From a virus, in the IMG/VR virus record IMGVR_UViG_3300037041_000889, positions 1 to 27,176 of that record: a stretch of 27,176 nt of DNA. The stretch is one strand, 5' to 3'. Below the pieces are notes generated by a model. That model had not been told where the DNA came from. It did not search any database and worked only from the letters and a program-made list of their open reading frames with translations. This document shows positions 1 through 7,374 of the stretch, one piece after another (position 1 is the stretch's first letter; each line of letters opens with the position of its first letter). Made by a program: the position numbers and the translations under genes.

Positions 1-669
1 GTTCGAGCCTTACAAACTGGAGGCGTTGGTGTTGGTGCGTTCTTTTCAACTACATCCGTTCAGATTAGCCCAATCGATACAGACGTTACATTCGATCTAT
101 TTACACCGTCGTTAACAGTCGGTAACTTTTCAGATTGCAGCGATCAAAAAGGAACTGAATATTTCAAATTAGAAGGGTGTAATGCTGACAACCAATTCGG
201 GATGGTGTTTAGTGGCGTTGATTTTATTCCGGGCGTTCGTGTTCCGGGTAGATTCTTTAGGGCGCAATACGATACAGACGTTGATCTATTCAGATTTAGT
301 TCAGGTAGAAGAACAACGGCTTATGCGGACGTATCAAAGCGAAAGACTTTATACATTCAACAACAACCTGAATACGTATTTGACTTCTTATCCAAGTTGA
401 TTTATTTCGATTCGGTTTATATCAATGGCATCGCACACGCACCAGTTGAAGAAGATTTCCCTGATATTGAATGGAACGACGCGAATCAATTAGGTAACTG
501 TGAAATTGAATTCTATGTACGTGAAGAAAAGATAACTAAGGTAGATTGTAGCGGTGCGACTGCTAATTGCGCTCCGACTGTTTCAAATCCACCAAACACA
601 TTACTACTTCAAGACAATACGAACTTACTGCTGCAAAATAATGAGTTATTGCTTTTACAAAGCGAATAG
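1..669 (+). CDS. Virion-type protein with LLLQ-repeat tail (5' partial)
   Basis: The frame is open from the first base of the window, so the start lies upstream and only the last 222 codons are seen. I recognise no enzyme motif. The visible part is acidic and rich in beta-type residues, and it sits beside other virion genes, which suggests a structural protein (inference). The last about 25 residues are unusual: three short units, LLLQDN, LLLQNN and LLLLQSE, follow a PPNT linker. A closely similar tail is encoded just after the capsid gene stop codon in the -1 frame (8602-8682), so the segment looks like a shared virion tag or assembly motif. ATG codons inside this frame (for example 202) are internal and not starts. 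The promoter for the next gene begins inside the 3' end of this one. Confidence 0.6.
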   Translation, partial: VRALQTGGVGVGAFFSTTSVQISPIDTDVTFDLFTPSLTVGNFSDCSDQKGTEYFKLEGCNADNQFGMVFSGVDFIPGVRVPGRFFRAQYDTDVDLFRFSSGRRTTAYADVSKRKTLYIQQQPEYVFDFLSKLIYFDSVYINGIAHAPVEEDFPDIEWNDANQLGNCEIEFYVREEKITKVDCSGATANCAPTVSNPPNTLLLQDNTNLLLQNNELLLLQSE

Positions 670-678
670 TTATATTTG
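649..678 (+). promoter_or_regulatory. Bacteroidetes-type promoter
   Basis: TTG at 649-651, exactly 19 bases, then TATATTTG at 671-678. This fits the Bacteroidetes primary sigma factor pattern (TTG around -33, TAnnTTTG around -7). It lies at the 3' end of the preceding gene and would drive the gene at 757 with a leader of about 70 bases. The box itself overlaps the start of a small inverted repeat, TTTGCA / TGCAAA. Confidence 0.6.
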
Positions 679-756
679 CAACTATCTTGTGCAAAACGTG
701 GGTGCAACGCTTCCAACCTATCGAATCGAGGCGAAACAATTTAATTCCAAATAATA

Positions 757-1293
757 ATGGGATGCACATCATATTGCGATGATGACTTGTTGCCTCACGG
801 GTTAGTTAACTGTGATGTTTACAGTCTAGGCGGTTCGCCTGCAATGATTGTGGGTGCTTGTGGAACTACATTGGTCGATCCGTCCGATGCTGCTGAAATA
901 AACGCCTTGATCGAAGCGGGAACTGCAACGCTAATCAATAATGTCCGTGTATCGCTTCCTGCGGGTGCGCCCGTTCTTCTTGATTCTCCAGTGGGCTGCG
1001 GCTCACAGATCAGAGTTAACGAAGATCGTACGCTTACCTTGTTTGATGCGAACGTAACGGATGAGAATGTTTTATTCTTTGACGACCTTAACAACCGTAA
1101 ATTAGCTTGGGCTTTAATTTACCTATGCGATTCAAATAAGGTTGTGTTTATCAATCCAACAGCAGGTATTACTTCATCTATTCAATTCGTTATTCCTGAA
1201 CAGAATAATGAATTCCAAAGATTTGAAGGCACTTTGTCTTGGAGGGATAAATCAATTCCAAAGCAATACGACGCACCGACTGGAATATTCTAA
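757..1293 (+). CDS. Virion structural protein, unknown role
   Basis: 178 residues starting at ATG 757, behind the promoter at 649-678 and followed directly by a strong terminator, so it appears to be its own transcription unit. The N-terminus is Cys-rich (GCTSYCDDD, then NCDVYSLGG). A central part (PSDAAEINALIEAGTATLINNVRVSLPAG) and a C-terminal half of predicted beta strands end in DAPTGIF. There is no signal peptide or membrane segment. I do not recognise the family with certainty. Its size, its compact all-beta look and its position next to other structural genes fit a tail-tube or head-decoration type protein, but this is inference from context only. Confidence 0.55.
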   Translation: MGCTSYCDDDLLPHGLVNCDVYSLGGSPAMIVGACGTTLVDPSDAAEINALIEAGTATLINNVRVSLPAGAPVLLDSPVGCGSQIRVNEDRTLTLFDANVTDENVLFFDDLNNRKLAWALIYLCDSNKVVFINPTAGITSSIQFVIPEQNNEFQRFEGTLSWRDKSIPKQYDAPTGIF

Positions 1294-1309
1294 TCGGTCT
1301 AAAAACAAC

Positions 1310-1343
1310 AAAGCCCTAACCGTAATACGTTGGGGCTTTTTTA
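1310..1343 (+). terminator. Intrinsic terminator
   Basis: An 11-bp stem (1310-1320 with 1329-1339, one G-U pair), an 8-base loop, then a run of T. It closes the unit of the 757-1293 gene. Confidence 0.85.
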
Positions 1344-1345
1344 TT

Positions 1346-1353
1346 TACCTTTG
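1346..1353 (+). promoter_or_regulatory. TAnnTTTG box just before ATG 1358
   Basis: TACCTTTG ends 4 bases before the ATG at 1358. No TTG stands at the right distance upstream. If functional, transcription would begin at or next to the start codon and give a leaderless mRNA. The same spacing is seen before ATG 5706 and ATG 13792. Confidence 0.35.
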
Positions 1354-1357
1354 ACCT

Positions 1358-2284
1358 ATGGCAAAGAAACTCGATTCAGGTATTGTTCTTTACGCTTTCG
1401 GTAAATCTGCCTATCTTCAGGCGGCTTATAATTTAGCGTTCACAATTAAATACCACAACCCGTCTATCAACATTACCCTATTCTGCGAATCTGAATCAGC
1501 CTTGCGAAAAGCGGTTTGGAATCCGTCTGTATTTGATCGAGTGATTACGATAAACCCTGAACGAATTAGAACCAACGGTAAGTTTGATCCGGGCAAAGTA
1601 AAGGTGACAATGTACGATTCATTACCGTACCACTACAATCTGTATTTAGACTGTGATGCTGTTGCTTTAAAAGATTTGCAGCCATTGATCGATACATTAA
1701 TTAAAGACGGTAAGCCTTATGTTTCTCACGTTGTAGGCTATCATATGATTTCGCAAGGTTCGGGCATCATTCCTTCGATGCAGTGGGCTAAAGCTGAAAA
1801 GGTTTGGAATCATTGGAAACTATCGAAAGAATCGAAACTACCTGCAATTAATTCGTCGTTACAGTTTATCGTTAAGTCAGACGAATCGGCTAAGATATTC
1901 GGCACGGCATCGGATTACTACCTTAACAATCCTTTGCCGTTAAAAGACCTCAATATGAAGTGGGGCGGTGGTCAACCTGACGAACTGTATATGAACGCTT
2001 CGTTTGCGGTTAACGATTACGATCCTGAACCAACCGTTAAGCCTAATGCAACTATTGGCGAGGGTGGTTATATTCACTTTGCAATGAGGCGACACGCTTC
2101 GATTGAAGAAGTAAAAGAACAATTCTACCTTCAGTCGTATTATGGCGGCACGAGTTTTACATCTTCGTATTACGTAGAATGGTGCGATAGGATGCTAATT
2201 AAAATGCACCAAGAATTCAAACAGAACCACCACTACAAGATCAAATCAATTCAAAAAGACAAACACGCAAACAATAAAAAGTAA
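1358..2284 (+). CDS. Glycosyltransferase-like protein (GT-A fold, GT8-like)
   Basis: 308 residues. The stretch LYLDCDAVALKDL carries a DxD motif at residues 98-100. In GT-A glycosyltransferases this motif binds the metal and the nucleotide-sugar phosphates; the preceding N-terminal part with a strand-helix pattern (IVLYAFGKSAYLQAAYNLA...) fits the same fold. The C-terminal tail is Lys/His-rich. No signal peptide or membrane segment is seen, so the protein should act in the cytoplasm. It starts directly after a terminator and overlaps the next gene, a methyltransferase, by a TAATG junction, so the two are probably co-translated. Lying between virion genes, the pair could decorate a virion protein or host surface sugars; the target cannot be read from sequence. 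Confidence 0.65.
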   Translation: MAKKLDSGIVLYAFGKSAYLQAAYNLAFTIKYHNPSINITLFCESESALRKAVWNPSVFDRVITINPERIRTNGKFDPGKVKVTMYDSLPYHYNLYLDCDAVALKDLQPLIDTLIKDGKPYVSHVVGYHMISQGSGIIPSMQWAKAEKVWNHWKLSKESKLPAINSSLQFIVKSDESAKIFGTASDYYLNNPLPLKDLNMKWGGGQPDELYMNASFAVNDYDPEPTVKPNATIGEGGYIHFAMRRHASIEEVKEQFYLQSYYGGTSFTSSYYVEWCDRMLIKMHQEFKQNHHYKIKSIQKDKHANNKK

Positions 2285-2808
2285 TGGCAAAAGATACATC
2301 ACATCTTGACTTTTGGAATAGTGAAGCTGAAGTTGGTCAGTTTATGGCTGCTTTGATTAAAATGACACGGGCGACATCGGTGTTAGAGGTCGGTGTGTTT
2401 CAGGGCAGAACATCTGTACCAATGATCGAAGCACTACCAAAAGGCGGTTATTATGTAGGTATTGACATCGAGGACTTACGCACCGATGAGAATAAAAAGG
2501 CTTGGACAAATAAAGGCAAAGCGATTGAGTTTATCGAAGGATCAAGCCACGACGTTCTAAAGACATTGCCACGCTATCACTTTGATGTTATATTCATTGA
2601 CGCAGCACATCATTGGGATCACATCTTGCCAGAGTTTAAACTGGTCGAACATTTAAAAGATCACGGTGGCTGTTTGGTTTATCACGATTCAATGCACATC
2701 GACGACGTTAAGCGATTAATGCACTATGCTAAGACTTACGGTTGGGAGGTTGCAACACTGAAAACACCTGAGTTAAGAGGGCTGTCAATACTGACTAAAA
2801 ATCTGTAA
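2284..2808 (+). CDS. Class I SAM-dependent methyltransferase (Methyltransf_24-like)
   Basis: 174 residues. Motif I is VLEVGVFQGRTS (residues 33-44; the EVGVFQG loop binds SAM). D61 in GIDIED is the usual ribose-binding acid of motif II. DVIFIDAAHHWDHILPEF resembles motif IV of the family that includes O-methyltransferases acting on sugars and small molecules. A C-terminal VYHDS follows. The start codon overlaps the stop of the glycosyltransferase-like gene (TAATG). The pairing suggests that the methyl group goes onto a sugar or another moiety handled by the upstream enzyme; this is inference. The protein is clearly different from the DNA methyltransferase at 23531. Confidence 0.7.
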   Translation: MAKDTSHLDFWNSEAEVGQFMAALIKMTRATSVLEVGVFQGRTSVPMIEALPKGGYYVGIDIEDLRTDENKKAWTNKGKAIEFIEGSSHDVLKTLPRYHFDVIFIDAAHHWDHILPEFKLVEHLKDHGGCLVYHDSMHIDDVKRLMHYAKTYGWEVATLKTPELRGLSILTKNL

Positions 2809-2831
2809 TTTTAACAACTAAATCTAAACAG

Positions 2832-2909
2832 ATGAAAACTTTATTCTGCAAGTCAAAAAACTGCGGTTCAAACATAATCGACAAACCATCAACTAAAGCG
2901 GTTGCGTAA
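2832..2909 (+). CDS. 25-residue mini-ORF coupled to portal gene
   Basis: ATG 2832 opens a 25-codon frame with two Cys (LFCKSKNCGSN) whose TAA shares its last base with the portal ATG (TAATG). The 100-base gap between methyltransferase and portal is otherwise unexplained, and the coupled junction is the same as at neighbouring real genes. It could be a tiny Cys-containing peptide or a translational leader that delivers ribosomes to the portal start. With only 25 codons, chance cannot be excluded. Confidence 0.35.
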   Translation: MKTLFCKSKNCGSNIIDKPSTKAVA

Positions 2910-4810
2910 TGGTACTGAACGAACAACAAATTCAAACCATCCTTAAAAACTTCATCGAGGTCTACAAGACACGAATGAATTACAAAGATGGTGGCGACCG
3001 TACTAAGGTCAAAGAATACTGGAATGGCTATCAGTATTCAGTCGATCAGTACGAAGCAATCGAACCACACGCAGTCGGGGCGGTCTATCCTGAAAAGATA
3101 TTCAGAGAACGTGCGCCTAATCAAGATCAGAAACAAGCCAATTACATCAAGGCTAACTACAAACCGATCACATTGCCAGTATTCCAAGACACTGTGAACA
3201 CGGTTAGTCGGGCTTTTACTGAACAGAATTGGTCGTTAAGGGTTGCTGAAGAAAAATCAGATGCGTTTACTCCTGAAGAAAGATTCAGCAAGTATATTGA
3301 AGAAGGCATACCAGTCTATCAGTCTTTTAAAAATTGGGCTAAGTCGATGCTGCCTACCTTGAAACTAAAAGACCCGAACGGCATCATTGCAATCAGACCG
3401 TTAACACTTGACTACCTACGAAACGAATCTAACGAGATTGTAGTGGATCAAGGAGGTCGACCAGTCCTATCAAACGAACTGCTTAAACCTATTCCGATCT
3501 ACTATTCTTGTCGTCATATTGTAGGTCAGGACTTGGGCAATTGGTACTTAGTAAAGACCGATGAAAAGTCAAATGTAAAAGTCGGAAACAAGATCGTTCA
3601 GGACGGTTTGGTTTTAGACCTTTACGATAGTCGTTATGTTTACCGTATCGAACAAACGGGCGACAAGGATAAGTTAAAGTTTGCTGATCCGTATGTATTG
3701 TACGAGCATAACTTGGGCTATGTGCCTTGTATCAAGTTGATGGGTATTCCGTTACTATTTGACGAAACGCTTGTCTACAACTCACCATTTGCAACGGCTG
3801 TCGGATTACTTGACTTGGTTCTATTAGATCAGTCTTACCTTCAGATCAGTAAGGCGACATCGGCTTTTCCATTTATGGTTAGTATTGGCGAGCCGTGTAC
3901 ATTTGAGCAAGGTGAGAACCGATGCAGTGATGGTTTGATTTGGAATGGTGATAAGAACACGACTTGCCCAGCTTGTAATGGTGCGGGTATTCGATCTCGA
4001 TTTAGTCCTACTGGTCAGCTATTGGTTAGACCAAAGACATCGATTTCAGAAGGTGACACGGGATTGACGGGTAAGTATCTTGAATTTGTTTCGCCTTCAA
4101 TGGAAACGCTCGAATTCTTACGACGTGAAATCAACTTCCAAACCGACAAAGCCCGTCAGATTTTACACCTGAATACTTCAGACCAAGCAGTTAATGCTGG
4201 CGAGGCTAAGACCGCAACAGAATCTATCAGCCGAAACAGAGCAACTCACGCTTTCATTCAGCCTATATCAGATCAGATGTTCACTATTATCGACTTCTGT
4301 TTAAAGACGATGGGATTGATTCGGTACGGTGAAGCATTTGGCGGCTATCAATTAAACGCTCCGACCACGTTTGACATTAACACACCTGCGGACTACTTAT
4401 CGATCATTACTGAAGGAGTTAATGCAGGAGTGCCGCCACACGTCACTTATCAGAACCTTTATAACTACGCTTATTCGATTAATAAGTCCAATAGCGAAGT
4501 AGTTAAGATGCTCGACTTAATTTTTGCAGCCGACAAGATACTTACGCTATCTTCTGCCGACATTATCGCTCGACTTGCAAACGGTACAATCGAAAAGTAT
4601 CAGGACGTTCTTCACACTTCAGCACCTCAGTTAATTCAAATGCTTGTCGGTACGTGGACACCTACTGAACTTTATCCGACGTTCTTCGATCAACCGATTG
4701 AATTACAAGTTGCTCAACTCGAAGATGCTGCGGCTGCTGAAATTGCTGAACGAAAAGATCCACTCGAAACAGTGGTTAACAATTTGCTCGGTTTAAATAA
4801 TGGTATTTAA
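2909..4810 (+). CDS. Portal protein with zinc-finger-like insertion
   Basis: 633 residues, the usual length for a portal. It is followed by a minor head protein, a scaffold and the capsid gene, which is the classic head-gene order. The N-terminal part (residues about 1-130) has the helix-rich look of portal clip and wing regions; a long C-terminal helical part begins near FLRREINFQTDKARQIL. An insertion holds four Cys: C330, C339, C353 and C356 (the last two as CPAC), with glycine-rich ends as in DnaJ-type zinc motifs. It should form the dodecameric DNA channel at one capsid vertex. The assignment rests on length, order and general character, since portals have few fixed motifs. The ATG overlaps the stop of the mini-ORF. 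Confidence 0.75.
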   Translation: MVLNEQQIQTILKNFIEVYKTRMNYKDGGDRTKVKEYWNGYQYSVDQYEAIEPHAVGAVYPEKIFRERAPNQDQKQANYIKANYKPITLPVFQDTVNTVSRAFTEQNWSLRVAEEKSDAFTPEERFSKYIEEGIPVYQSFKNWAKSMLPTLKLKDPNGIIAIRPLTLDYLRNESNEIVVDQGGRPVLSNELLKPIPIYYSCRHIVGQDLGNWYLVKTDEKSNVKVGNKIVQDGLVLDLYDSRYVYRIEQTGDKDKLKFADPYVLYEHNLGYVPCIKLMGIPLLFDETLVYNSPFATAVGLLDLVLLDQSYLQISKATSAFPFMVSIGEPCTFEQGENRCSDGLIWNGDKNTTCPACNGAGIRSRFSPTGQLLVRPKTSISEGDTGLTGKYLEFVSPSMETLEFLRREINFQTDKARQILHLNTSDQAVNAGEAKTATESISRNRATHAFIQPISDQMFTIIDFCLKTMGLIRYGEAFGGYQLNAPTTFDINTPADYLSIITEGVNAGVPPHVTYQNLYNYAYSINKSNSEVVKMLDLIFAADKILTLSSADIIARLANGTIEKYQDVLHTSAPQLIQMLVGTWTPTELYPTFFDQPIELQVAQLEDAAAAEIAERKDPLETVVNNLLGLNNGI

Positions 4811-5688
4811 TGGCATCATTCGACGAACTTGTTAGAAGCAAGGTAAAACTATTTGAAGCAACACCTGAGAATCTTGCAACGACCGCAATTAAAGCGCAAC
4901 GTGAGATTTGGAATGGTGTTGCCGATTTAGTCCAATCGCTCGAAGTAGATGAAAACGGTCAGATCGCTCAGACACAAAATAACGTCCGTAAGATTGGTGA
5001 AATTCAGACCGCTTTATCACAAGCCATTGCAGGTAGTGAATACATCGACGGGGTTCGGACATTCTTATCCGACATAGATCAAGGAGTTGAGATCACAAAC
5101 GAACTGGCTAAACAGATACGGGAATCATTTACACCACCTGCCGTCGCGCAACAGATACTTGAAATATCGAAGCAGAACGCTATTAACGCACTTGCTGGTG
5201 TGGCGATGCAGTCACGGGTAACGCTGCCATTTATCGAACAGTTAACCGCTGCCGTTGCTTCACGGGCTACACTATCACAAACCGTTAAAGCATTACGCAC
5301 CGTTATTGAAGGCGACAAAGATGTTGACGGTCGATTACTTGCAAACGTCCGAACTGTTGCCAATACAGCCCAAGCCATTACAGATCGAAACTATGCAGCC
5401 CAAGTTAACGAGGCTGTTGGTGTTGAATGGTATCGCTATGCAGGATCAGAGATCGACACAACACGAGAATTTTGTGCAGATCGACACGGTAAATACTTCC
5501 ATAAAAAAGAGATCGAAGAATGGGCGGGTGAAGATTGGGACGGTAAAATAGCCGAAACCAATTCAAAGACTATCTTTAGTAATGCAGGTGGGTGGAATTG
5601 CCGACACTCAATTATAGCCGTTTCGATTCGTAGAGTACCACCTGAAGTCGTTCAAAGAAACATAGCAAACGGCAACTACACACCGTAA
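4810..5688 (+). CDS. Minor head protein (SPP1 gp7 / Mu F-like)
   Basis: 292 residues, coupled to the portal gene by TAATG. The N-terminal two thirds is helical and low in aromatics. The C-terminal part, from about residue 205, holds the typical head-morphogenesis pattern: WYRYAGSEIDTTREFCADRHGKYF, then WNCRHSIIAVS near the end, with conserved Cys/His-type positions that in this family resemble a metal-binding fold. Members sit in the capsid interior near the portal and help DNA packaging or ejection. Its place immediately downstream of the portal is the standard one. Confidence 0.8.
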   Translation: MASFDELVRSKVKLFEATPENLATTAIKAQREIWNGVADLVQSLEVDENGQIAQTQNNVRKIGEIQTALSQAIAGSEYIDGVRTFLSDIDQGVEITNELAKQIRESFTPPAVAQQILEISKQNAINALAGVAMQSRVTLPFIEQLTAAVASRATLSQTVKALRTVIEGDKDVDGRLLANVRTVANTAQAITDRNYAAQVNEAVGVEWYRYAGSEIDTTREFCADRHGKYFHKKEIEEWAGEDWDGKIAETNSKTIFSNAGGWNCRHSIIAVSIRRVPPEVVQRNIANGNYTP

Positions 5689-5693
5689 TTAAT

Positions 5694-5701
5694 TATCTTT
5701 G
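5694..5701 (+). promoter_or_regulatory. TAnnTTTG box just before ATG 5706
   Basis: TATCTTTG ends 4 bases before ATG 5706, the same geometry as at 1346-1353. No TTG stands about 19 bases upstream. It may give a leaderless transcript of the small gene and scaffold. Confidence 0.35.
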
Positions 5702-5705
5702 TCTT

Positions 5706-5933
5706 ATGAACTTAGTCTTACCCGACGGAACTATCAAACGTAATGTAACCCCATCTGTTGCCGATCTACTTATTCGTAGCGGCGCGAGGGAACTTAAATT
5801 GCAACCAATAAACCTAGAAATAAATGAAACCAGAAGAAGCACTGAAGGTAGTGGAGTACTTGGGACTACACGAATTAGAAGACCACGAGGCAGCAAAATC
5901 AAAGTTCGAGGAAACGTATCTACCGAAAACTGA
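5706..5933 (+). CDS. Small protein overlapping the scaffold gene
   Basis: 75 residues. The first 38 (LPDGTIKRNVTPSVADLLIRS...) resemble the short head-region proteins often found before scaffold genes in Bacteroidetes phages; I know no function for them. The last 37 codons lie inside the scaffold gene in another frame, and this part is basic and repetitive (TRIRRPRGSKIKVRG), so it may be drifting under scaffold constraint or may be a nucleic-acid-binding tail. Its N-terminal region is needed to explain the gap 5689-5823, so I regard the gene as real, with the end less certain. Confidence 0.5.
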   Translation: MNLVLPDGTIKRNVTPSVADLLIRSGARELKLQPINLEINETRRSTEGSGVLGTTRIRRPRGSKIKVRGNVSTEN

Positions 5934-6657
5934 GATAAACAATCAGGTCGGTAAAATCACTTCAACCATAGCGTCTAAAGTTGCTCCAGTTTTACAAGGA
6001 TTCGGACTTGACATCAAAGCCGACGACCTTAAATCAGGACGTATTGAAGACAAGTTAGTTGAATCGATACTTAAATCAAAGGAGCTAACCGACAACAAGA
6101 TCAAAGAACTAACCGAACTAAACGGAAACGGTGGTGCGCAAATCGTAAAGGATTGGGAAGAAAAGTTCGGTAAGGCTGAAAAGAAAATTCAGTTGTACGA
6201 AACGCAGCTAAAAGAAAAAGACCAAGCGATTGAATCTATCAAAACTGAATTTACTCAGAAAGAGGTTCAACGTAAAAAGGATGAATACTTCTTTGGCACT
6301 TTGAATCAGGTTGAACTTGATCCTGAGATTAAGACTAAGGCAAATCCAAAAGCTGAATTGACTTATAACGGGTTTGTGAATACCGTGAAGTCTAAGTACA
6401 AAATCGATACCGATGAAAAGGATCAATTTGTAGTTACTGACTTAGACGGTAATCCAGTAAAAGATCCGAAAAAAGCAAATACAGTATTGTCTTTAAAGGA
6501 CGTTCTACAACTTGAAGCCTCACAACTCGGCATTGCTAAAAAGAATCCGCAAGCAGGACAAGGCAATGGAGGATTTGGTAGTGTTAGAACAATCGATCCT
6601 AACCCAATTCCATCAAAGCCAAGCATTTCACCACGAGCAACTGGCGGTAGATATTAA
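5824..6657 (+). CDS. Capsid scaffolding protein
   Basis: 277 residues, strongly charged, with long helical or coiled-coil stretches (about residues 55-160, rich in K, E and Q with hydrophobics at heptad spacing). The C-terminus is flexible and glycine/proline-rich, ending RATGGRY. Position between the minor head protein and the capsid gene, composition and length fit a scaffold that directs assembly of the procapsid and then leaves. The ATG at 5824 lies 110 bases inside the preceding gene; I keep it because the N-terminal helix MKPEEALKVVEYLGLHELEDHE looks authentic. Confidence 0.75.
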   Translation: MKPEEALKVVEYLGLHELEDHEAAKSKFEETYLPKTEINNQVGKITSTIASKVAPVLQGFGLDIKADDLKSGRIEDKLVESILKSKELTDNKIKELTELNGNGGAQIVKDWEEKFGKAEKKIQLYETQLKEKDQAIESIKTEFTQKEVQRKKDEYFFGTLNQVELDPEIKTKANPKAELTYNGFVNTVKSKYKIDTDEKDQFVVTDLDGNPVKDPKKANTVLSLKDVLQLEASQLGIAKKNPQAGQGNGGFGSVRTIDPNPIPSKPSISPRATGGRY

Positions 6658-6676
6658 GATCGGTTTGTGTGTTGTT

Positions 6677-6716
6677 AAAGCCCGTTTGATTAAGTTCATT
6701 CGGGCTTTTAATTTTT
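6677..6716 (+). terminator. Intrinsic terminator after scaffold gene
   Basis: An 8-bp stem, AAAGCCCG (6677-6684) with CGGGCTTT (6701-6708), then a T-rich tail. It also touches the stop codon of the - strand gene and may end both convergent transcripts, although only the + side has a good T run. Confidence 0.75.
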
Positions 6717-6965
6717 AGTGCAATCCACTACATTCTTATGATAATATGTAGTGTTACCAATTTGTACAACACCGCTATTCTCCATATCTTCTTTAAATGC
6801 TGCGAACTCTTTATCATTACCGCAAAAGTCAACGTAAGAAGTGCTTGATTGGAATTGAACGCCCGGAACAAGTGGCGACGTTTTAACAATTCGACACTCG
6901 TAGCATTTTTTACAGCTTGATAGTGTTGCGATTAAAACAATCGATGTTAAAACAATTTTTTTCAT
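6708..6965 (-). CDS. Small lipoprotein, possible superinfection-exclusion protein
   Basis: 85 residues on the opposite strand to all neighbours. It has a clear lipoprotein signal: MKK, a hydrophobic core, then ATLSSC with the lipidated Cys at 18. The mature part holds four more Cys (KKCYEC..., FCGND, VDCTKN). It would be anchored in a membrane facing the periplasm or the outside. A lone reverse-strand lipoprotein inside a head cluster is typical of a moron. Phages such as T5 use small lipoproteins (Llp) to block their receptor, so exclusion is a reasonable guess, but the family is not recognised. I see no convincing TAnnTTTG promoter upstream. Confidence 0.7.
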   Translation of the reverse strand: MKKIVLTSIVLIATLSSCKKCYECRIVKTSPLVPGVQFQSSTSYVDFCGNDKEFAAFKEDMENSGVVQIGNTTYYHKNVVDCTKN

Positions 6966-7280
6966 GGTTATTTTTTTTGGTTAGAGTTATTTCAATTCTT
7001 AGTTGCTTACGAGTTTAAGGGAGTGAGGCGGTTAGGTCAGCAAAAGTGTTTACCCCTTACCCCTAAAAGGAATAAACATATTCGCTTACCTTTTAATTTG
7101 CTTCCTGAGAATCGGTCGCTCGGAGTCTTTGGCTGTAATCGGAAAGTGTTTCGTCCTGACATTACATTTAACAGCTTTTTGTGCAATCTAATTGCTTCGG
7201 GTTTAACCTTTACGTCTGTTTCATCCTGCACGAATTGACTTCGCAGAAATCTATGTAAGGTTATGTTTCAAAGTGTTTCA
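6966..7280. other. Gene-poor region between lipoprotein gene and small RNA candidate
   Basis: I see no convincing gene. On the - strand, 7231-7037 is a 64-codon frame that opens only with GTG; its content (KPEAIRLHKKLLNVMSG...) is protein-like enough to be a decayed fragment. It has no ATG, no promoter box and no terminator. Nothing else in the stretch stands out. Confidence 0.4.
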
Positions 7281-7281
7281 T

Positions 7282-7370
7282 AAAAAAAGCCCAAACGGTT
7301 GCAGTCGTTCAGGCTTCTGTATTAATCTACCCCACGTAGATAAGTCTTTCTGAAACCTGCAACTGTTTCG
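7282..7370 (-). ncRNA. Small RNA candidate with complementary loops
   Basis: Reading the - strand: promoter (7403 to 7375), then a hairpin GAAAC/GTTTC (7369-7365 with 7356-7352) with an 8-base loop, a middle hairpin (7341-7336 with 7330-7325), and a 10-bp terminator hairpin (7315-7306 with 7297-7288) followed by seven U. The first loop contains GUUGCAG and the terminator loop CUGCAAC, a perfect 7-base match. The terminator stem keeps two G-U pairs only when read on the - strand, which supports that orientation. No ORF fits inside. It runs towards the lipoprotein gene but should stop before it. Function unknown; compare 23409-23527. Confidence 0.5.
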
Positions 7371-7374
7371 ATGA

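Noticed and set aside
202-669. Start of the first gene at ATG 202
   Set aside because: The frame is open to base 1 without a stop and reads as normal protein, so the real start is outside the window.
7023-7238. Open frames on both strands (71 codons on +, 64 codons on -)
   Set aside because: The + frame has no promoter or family resemblance. The - frame needs a GTG start and has no promoter or terminator; kept only as a possible decayed fragment.
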